A stretch of DNA of 20,417 nt, taken from assembly GCA_030849805.1 (NCBI GenBank), contig JASANZ010001866.1:1-20417 (forward strand), written 5' to 3'. This DNA comes from Sergeia podlipaevii (Eukaryota; Euglenozoa; Kinetoplastea; Trypanosomatida; Trypanosomatidae). Each line of letters begins with the position of its first letter. Position 1 is the first letter of the stretch. Below, piece after piece: positions 16,289-20,417 of the stretch. A program made the position numbers and the translations under genes. The notes beneath the pieces were generated by a model, which ran no database searches, was not told the origin of the DNA, and saw only the letters and a list, made by a program, of their open reading frames with translations.

Positions 16289-17080
16289 GCTTGTGTGCGT
16301 GTGAAAAATGCAAAAGAGAAAAAAAAAGGAGAGAAAGATAACGTGTGTATGTGTAGATGTTGTTGATACTGAAGGGAGGAAAGTAATGTGGGAGGTTGAG
16401 GGCAAAACTGGCAAAAAGGGGGAAAAAAATGGCGGAGGAGTGACGATAAATAATAAAGAGAAATCAGTAGAATGAGATAAGAGGTGAGAGAAAGTAGTAC
16501 GTCAAGGACGTCTGAGGCTATCTAACCGCAGCAAGGCGCATTTTGCATTCCCGTCTCCCAATCCCCTGCTCTTAGTAAAAATTGTAATAATAATGTTTGC
16601 CTAGCATTGTATGTTTCTCCTTTTTTTCTTGTCATGTTGTGATGGCGTGGAGGTGCAGTCTTTCCCAACCTATACTCTCATTGTTCACTTCACGTGTGTG
16701 CCCATACTCAAACAAGCATACAATCATACAGCAGTAGTCACATTCCTCCTTCATGTGCACCTCGTTGCAGGCACAGTACAAGAAAACACAAGGAGGCAAG
16801 CGTTAAAAGAAGAAGCAAAAAAAAAATAGCAGCGCACCGCCGTAGTATGAATTTTTCCTCAGGAGGAGATAATGGCAATGAAAAGAAGGAAAGAATATGG
16901 GTCGTTCTCCACACAACTAATATTTTCCTGGCTCTCGTCAAAGGCACGTGGCAACTCCGGCAGAGAGAAAGAGAAGACCGCAGGATAACATAAAAAAAAA
17001 AGGAAGAGAGGAAAACAAGCAGTGAAAGTAAGAAAGGCGCACTTGTGTGCGTGTGTGTGTGCGCGCATACAGAGAGATCA
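16289..17080. other. spacer between the two tryparedoxin genes
   Basis: This 792-base spacer contains the acceptor of the WCPYC copy and the 3' UTR of the WCPPC copy, with GT/GC alternation at about 17046-17066 just beyond the latter's stop. Overlapping minus-strand ORFs here are Phe/Ser-rich translations of simple sequence. I see no sequence repeated from the other tryparedoxin flank, so the duplication is old or the flanks have diverged. Confidence 0.5.
16290..16340 (-). promoter_or_regulatory. predicted spliced-leader acceptor for the WCPYC tryparedoxin gene
   Basis: A strong pyrimidine tract (complement of 16312-16338) is followed by CACACAAG, the first AG being at 16291-16290. This would leave a 5' UTR of one base before the ATG at 16288. 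A CAG further upstream, before the tract, is the main alternative. Confidence 0.4.
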
Positions 17081-17626
17081 CTAGCCCATGATCCACCACA
17101 AGACGAACAACACGATGGCACCAAAGATTAGCGTCATCATCTTCTTCTGAGAGGCTTCCGCTGCGCTGTCTGCGCCTGGCCACGGGAACTCTGCAGCCTC
17201 AGGGTCTTGAGGGACCATGTTGCGGGCGCTCTTCGTCACCAACGTGCACTCGCCATTGGCGCCACGCTCAAGAATGATCAGGGATGGGATGCCGCGCAGC
17301 CCATACTGATTCATCCACTCCTTTCCCAACGTGAGAGTGTCAGAGAACTGGAGAGCGAGCCAGTTGCCGTGCGCATCGCGGAAGTATCTCCGCATCTCTT
17401 CTTCATTGTTGTCGAGAGAGACAAACACCACCTCAAAGTTCTTGCTCTTGCCATTGCGTTCGTAAAAAGACTTGAGCTGGGGAGTGAAACCGCGGCATGG
17501 GGGACACCAGTGCGCGGAAAAGTACAGCAACACGTACCTCTTATCAGCGAAAGCATCAGAAGCGAGGACAGTGTTCATGTCGCGACGCACCAGCGTCAAC
17601 TTGGAGTTAAAGAGGGCAGAGGCCAT
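17081..17626 (-). CDS. tail-anchored tryparedoxin with WCPPC site
   Basis: This 181-residue protein starts at the ATG at 17626. It has the canonical tryparedoxin site WCPPC (Cys41, Cys44), the segment FEVVFVSLDNNEEEM, and the cis-proline loop RGIPSL. It aligns without gaps to the neighbouring paralogue through about residue 150. Residues about 163-180 (LIFGAIVLFVLWWIMG) form a C-terminal hydrophobic helix predicting a tail anchor in the outer mitochondrial, ER or another cytosol-facing membrane; soluble tryparedoxin I lacks this. The expected reaction is reduction by trypanothione and transfer to peroxiredoxins or other disulfides. An extra cysteine at 126 is not shared with the neighbour. 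Family assignment is firm; the membrane site is inference from the tail. Confidence 0.92.
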   Translation of the reverse strand: MASALFNSKLTLVRRDMNTVLASDAFADKRYVLLYFSAHWCPPCRGFTPQLKSFYERNGKSKNFEVVFVSLDNNEEEMRRYFRDAHGNWLALQFSDTLTLGKEWMNQYGLRGIPSLIILERGANGECTLVTKSARNMVPQDPEAAEFPWPGADSAAEASQKKMMTLIFGAIVLFVLWWIMG

Positions 17627-18126
17627 CTCGAAGCAAAAGGTTCCTGTTCTTACGTTTTCAAAGTGAAATGAATGATAAAGTATAAAACTTAAACAAAAAA
17701 AGAAGAAGGAAAAGTTATAGCATGTAAAAATAGTAGAAATTATTATAATAACTAATGCTATGAGCGATCTCAGCCATCACGTACAAACGCATGTGTCATA
17801 CTGTGTGTTGCTGCTGTGAGTAGACACATTTTTTGAGTTTAGTGTTGCTTCTTTCATTCTTTCTTCCTCGTACTCTATTCCAGCGTCGCCTAGAACAACA
17901 TAGCGGGCAAAAGTGGCTTCAAAAAAAAAAAAAATGGTCCGGTATATATGTATATTATAGATAAATAATGCAAACAGCAGCAATAATAAATATATATAAA
18001 CTTGAGAGAAGTATTCGCTTTTCTATTTTTCTCCTTCCGAAAAGCGTGGCAATAAAAATCAAACTAAAAAAAAACAATAATAACAGAACATGCAGCCGTA
18101 TGAGAGACCAAATGGAAGAAGTGAGC
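17627..18126. other. intergenic spacer, tryparedoxin to 457-residue protein gene
   Basis: This 500-base spacer holds the tryparedoxin acceptor on the left and the 3' UTR of the upstream gene on the right. An A-run at 17921-17934 (T-run on the coding strand) with an immediate GAAG forms an extra splice-acceptor-like element. It precedes short ORFs, of which the longest from an ATG is 26 codons and ends at 17777. Nothing is recognisable in them. Confidence 0.45.
17688..17714 (-). promoter_or_regulatory. predicted spliced-leader acceptor for the WCPPC tryparedoxin gene
   Basis: The coding strand has a CCTTCTTCTTTTTTTG-like tract (complement of 17695-17714) followed by TTTAAG at 17689-17688, giving a 61-nt 5' UTR. 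A second AG at 17650-17649 is possible. Confidence 0.5.
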
Positions 18127-19500
18127 CTACGGTAGAGATGCCAAAAGTTGTGCCGCGCACGCGATGGTACTCTCCGCCACTACCTCGCACACATCTGCCG
18201 CTTTTAAGAAACCATCGCTGTCCTTTGCAATATCTGCCGGGCCTACCGCGTACTTCACCTTTGCGCGCACAGGGGTTCCCTTTGGCATGCTCAAGTACTG
18301 GCTAGACAATAAGCCCATCGAAGGCATTTCTGTCCCACTGTAGTAGTGCAACCCTAACATGAAGCTGCACTCTGTGGTGCGATCCACAATGCCAAAGACG
18401 GCAGTGCTCACCATCGCCCCAGGATTTGTGGTGCCGTCGAGGTCCTTGCACGCAGGACAGAGGTCAATGGGCTCCCCAAAGTAGGAGCACAGACTGAGCA
18501 CCAGCGACATGAAGTGAAGCGGTTGCCTCAGTCGCTTGAAGAGAGCTGCCTCTAAACGAGGAATGTAATCCATAAAGCGCGAGCCACCCACCGATGTACT
18601 CGAGCACTGAGGCAGGGACGCAAGATCGATGCAGCTACATAGGAAGGGAACAAAGCTTTGATGCCCATCTGGGGAACTGTCCTCCATGTGAACAGAAAGC
18701 CTCTCAGCCGAGACTGTCTCCCGGCCCCCTACTACACTAAAGCGAATGTGCAGGTCAAACTCTGCGGCGATGATGGTGTTGTGCTGCTTGCTCCACGGCA
18801 TGCGCACAGCACTGGCGTAAAAGGTAGATATGTTTGTCAGCGTCGCCCGCACCGCGTCAGACTCCTTCAGTAGTAGAGGAATAACAAGTGCCACAGTGTG
18901 GGACCCGTCACTGCCGCCAGAAGAGACAACTCCCGTTGTGGCTCGGCCACCGCCAGCGCCAACCTCCCGCAGATTGCTCAGGAAAGAATCAAATTCAAAG
19001 CCTAACGTAGGGCACACGCGTGCCAACTGAGTACCAAGTACGCGGCCCATGGAGGCCATGCGGCACTTCTCAATCCACCGGCTGAGCACCACCACACGCT
19101 CAGCAGGCGTCTCGCCGCGCACGCGCGGTGGCATTGCAGGGCTTTCTGCGTAAGAGAGGAAGCTGTAGTCGACAAGCGGGCTGCCACGTGGACTCTGCTG
19201 GTTTGTACTCGCGTCATACAAGATAAAATCAAGATCACCAAGCCCCTGTGCCCAACTGGCTGCGCTAATATCGCTCTGAATCCCTTCCAATAGAACTCCC
19301 TTCGCAGCTTTACTATTGCTGCCTATGCTACTAGTAGCGCGCGAGCAACTGGCAATGTGCGCGGTTGGGGAAGCAACCAACGTACTGGAGGAGTCAAGAA
19401 GAAAGAAAGAGGCGTCCATCACGCGCACTCCTAGCACTCGTATTGCGACTCTCACCTCCGTGCTACCGCCATTGACAGCAGCAGCAGCAGAAGCTGACAT
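18127..19500 (-). CDS. uncharacterised 457-residue protein
   Basis: The reading starts at the ATG at 19500, next to an Ala-rich N-terminus (MSASAAAAVNGG). I do not recognise the family. Residues about 14-30 (EVRVAIRVLGVRVMDASFF) look like paired beta strands. A Gly/Ser-rich insert lies at about 180-200, helical stretches at about 130-165 and 312-345, and one Cys pair (LCPAC) near 347-351 that is not part of a visible zinc-finger set. The C-terminal third (VSTAVFGIVDRTTECSFMLGLHYYSG, VRAKVKYAVG) again looks beta-rich. No signal peptide or membrane segment is evident. Composition and frame integrity match neighbouring real genes. It is the first gene of the window in transcription order, and its context gives no functional clue. 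Confidence 0.85.
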   Translation of the reverse strand: MSASAAAAVNGGSTEVRVAIRVLGVRVMDASFFLLDSSSTLVASPTAHIASCSRATSSIGSNSKAAKGVLLEGIQSDISAASWAQGLGDLDFILYDASTNQQSPRGSPLVDYSFLSYAESPAMPPRVRGETPAERVVVLSRWIEKCRMASMGRVLGTQLARVCPTLGFEFDSFLSNLREVGAGGGRATTGVVSSGGSDGSHTVALVIPLLLKESDAVRATLTNISTFYASAVRMPWSKQHNTIIAAEFDLHIRFSVVGGRETVSAERLSVHMEDSSPDGHQSFVPFLCSCIDLASLPQCSSTSVGGSRFMDYIPRLEAALFKRLRQPLHFMSLVLSLCSYFGEPIDLCPACKDLDGTTNPGAMVSTAVFGIVDRTTECSFMLGLHYYSGTEMPSMGLLSSQYLSMPKGTPVRAKVKYAVGPADIAKDSDGFLKAADVCEVVAESTIACAAQLLASLP

Positions 19501-20417
19501 ACTGAGAGATGAAAACAGCGGGCAAAAAAAAAAAAGAAGAAGAAAAGGTGCTGTAATTTAAAAAAAAAAAAAAAATGGAATTGTACTCCTCGTGCTTCAA
19601 GTGTACGTATCTACGATTTCTTTGTAGCAGAATATATAGTGTGATCCCTCAAACAACTCGCATGCTCAGCGCAAAAAAAAAAAAGAAAAAAAAATTCAAG
19701 TAAGAAAATTAAAAGAGAAAAAGACCATTTCCCTTTTAAAAAAGGAAGCAGTGCAGTGGGCGTAGTGCACTCATAAAAAGAAGACCATGTGCAGAACATG
19801 CATAAGCCTCACGCAAATCCCGGTAGCAGAAAAAAACTGCATTCTCTTTATGTATGGTAATTGATCGTGCCAAAAGATCAAAAAGGAAACAGATGATAGA
19901 GCACTACACTCCACTAGAAAAGAAAAAAAAAATGAAGGTAAGCATGCTAACGTACACCTCTCAGCTGCTCTCTCTCTCTCTCGCTCTCCTTACCACCACC
20001 ATCAGCCCCATGTATACCGCCCTCATCCTTCACTCGATAGAAAATAAGCACCATATATGCGTATAAATAACAGCAAAAAGATACAACACAAGTACACACA
20101 AAAAAAAATATATATATACACGATACGTGCTCTCTAGTACTAACATTATGCAAACAGCAAACCGCGCCTATCTGCGTATCACTCTGCAAAGCAAGGCTAG
20201 ACACTATCAACAAAAATAAAATCAAACAACGATATTGTACTTACAAAAAAAAACGATTCCCATATTTCTGCTCTTAAACAGGAAGTGGCCACATAATGAT
20301 AATAATTATAATGATAACTATAGCAAAAGAGAATAAAGAGACGGGCACTTATTTGTCAAAGTGATAAGGAAGCAGTCAAAAAAGAAAAGAAGAAAAAGAA
20401 AAAAGGGAGATATTAAT
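19501..20417. other. right-end spacer
   Basis: These 917 bases contain no supported gene. They hold the splice region of the 457-residue protein gene and AT-rich sequence with A-runs, a plus-strand CT repeat near 19969-19988, and an AT repeat near 20109-20118. They probably include the 3' UTR of the next gene, which lies right of the window. Confidence 0.5.
19502..19575 (-). promoter_or_regulatory. two candidate spliced-leader acceptors for the 457-residue protein gene
   Basis: A coding-strand T-run (complement of 19560-19575) is followed by ATTACAG at 19552-19551, giving a 50-nt 5' UTR. A second pyrimidine tract (complement of 19524-19549) is followed by TCTCAG at 19503-19502, which would leave one base before the ATG. 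Tandem tracts suggest alternative trans-splicing. Confidence 0.45.

Noticed and set aside
16289..16414. 42-residue hydrophobic N-terminal extension of the WCPYC tryparedoxin, resembling a signal peptide
   Set aside because: It translates the polypyrimidine tract. The start at 16288 aligns exactly with the start of the paralogue.

Overview
The window comes from a kinetoplastid, almost certainly a trypanosomatid. All ten supported genes lie on the minus strand, as in a polycistronic transcription unit. No coding region shows an intron. Most start codons are preceded on the coding strand by a pyrimidine tract and a short distance to an AG, the expected arrangement for spliced-leader trans-splicing. 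Two adjacent genes encode tryparedoxins, a protein class characteristic of these organisms. Coding DNA is GC-richer, while the spacers are AT-rich and full of A-runs (T-runs on the coding strand) and microsatellites. The standard genetic code reads through every gene. I cannot fix genus or species.

In transcription order (right to left) the genes are: a 457-residue protein I do not recognise (18127-19500); two tail-anchored tryparedoxin-like proteins, one with a WCPPC site (17081-17626) and one with WCPYC (15734-16288); a coiled-coil protein (14052-15056); a Pumilio/PUF RNA-binding protein (11703-13322); a possible PAAT/C10orf88-like protein (8715-9530); a probable mitochondrial large-subunit ribosomal protein mL46 (7506-8435); a WD40 protein with a PB1-like domain and a duplicated N-terminal domain (4511-6685); a leucine-rich-repeat protein (769-2475); and the first 17 codons of beta-tubulin, cut by the left edge (1-53).

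Spacers range from about 0.28 to 2.2 kb, long enough to hold small unannotated transcripts. Several contain apparently spare T-run/AG splice acceptors followed by ORFs of 12-26 codons. The genes do not form a pathway; trypanosomatid co-transcription does not imply related function. The two tryparedoxins are the exception, being a local tandem duplication.

I see no convincing tRNA, rRNA, mobile element or CRISPR array. The points most worth a second look are the duplicated N-terminal domain in the WD40/PB1 protein, the divergent active sites of the membrane-anchored tryparedoxin pair, the possible PAAT homologue, the PUF protein with only three canonical RNA-reading repeats, and the orphan splice acceptors in the spacers.
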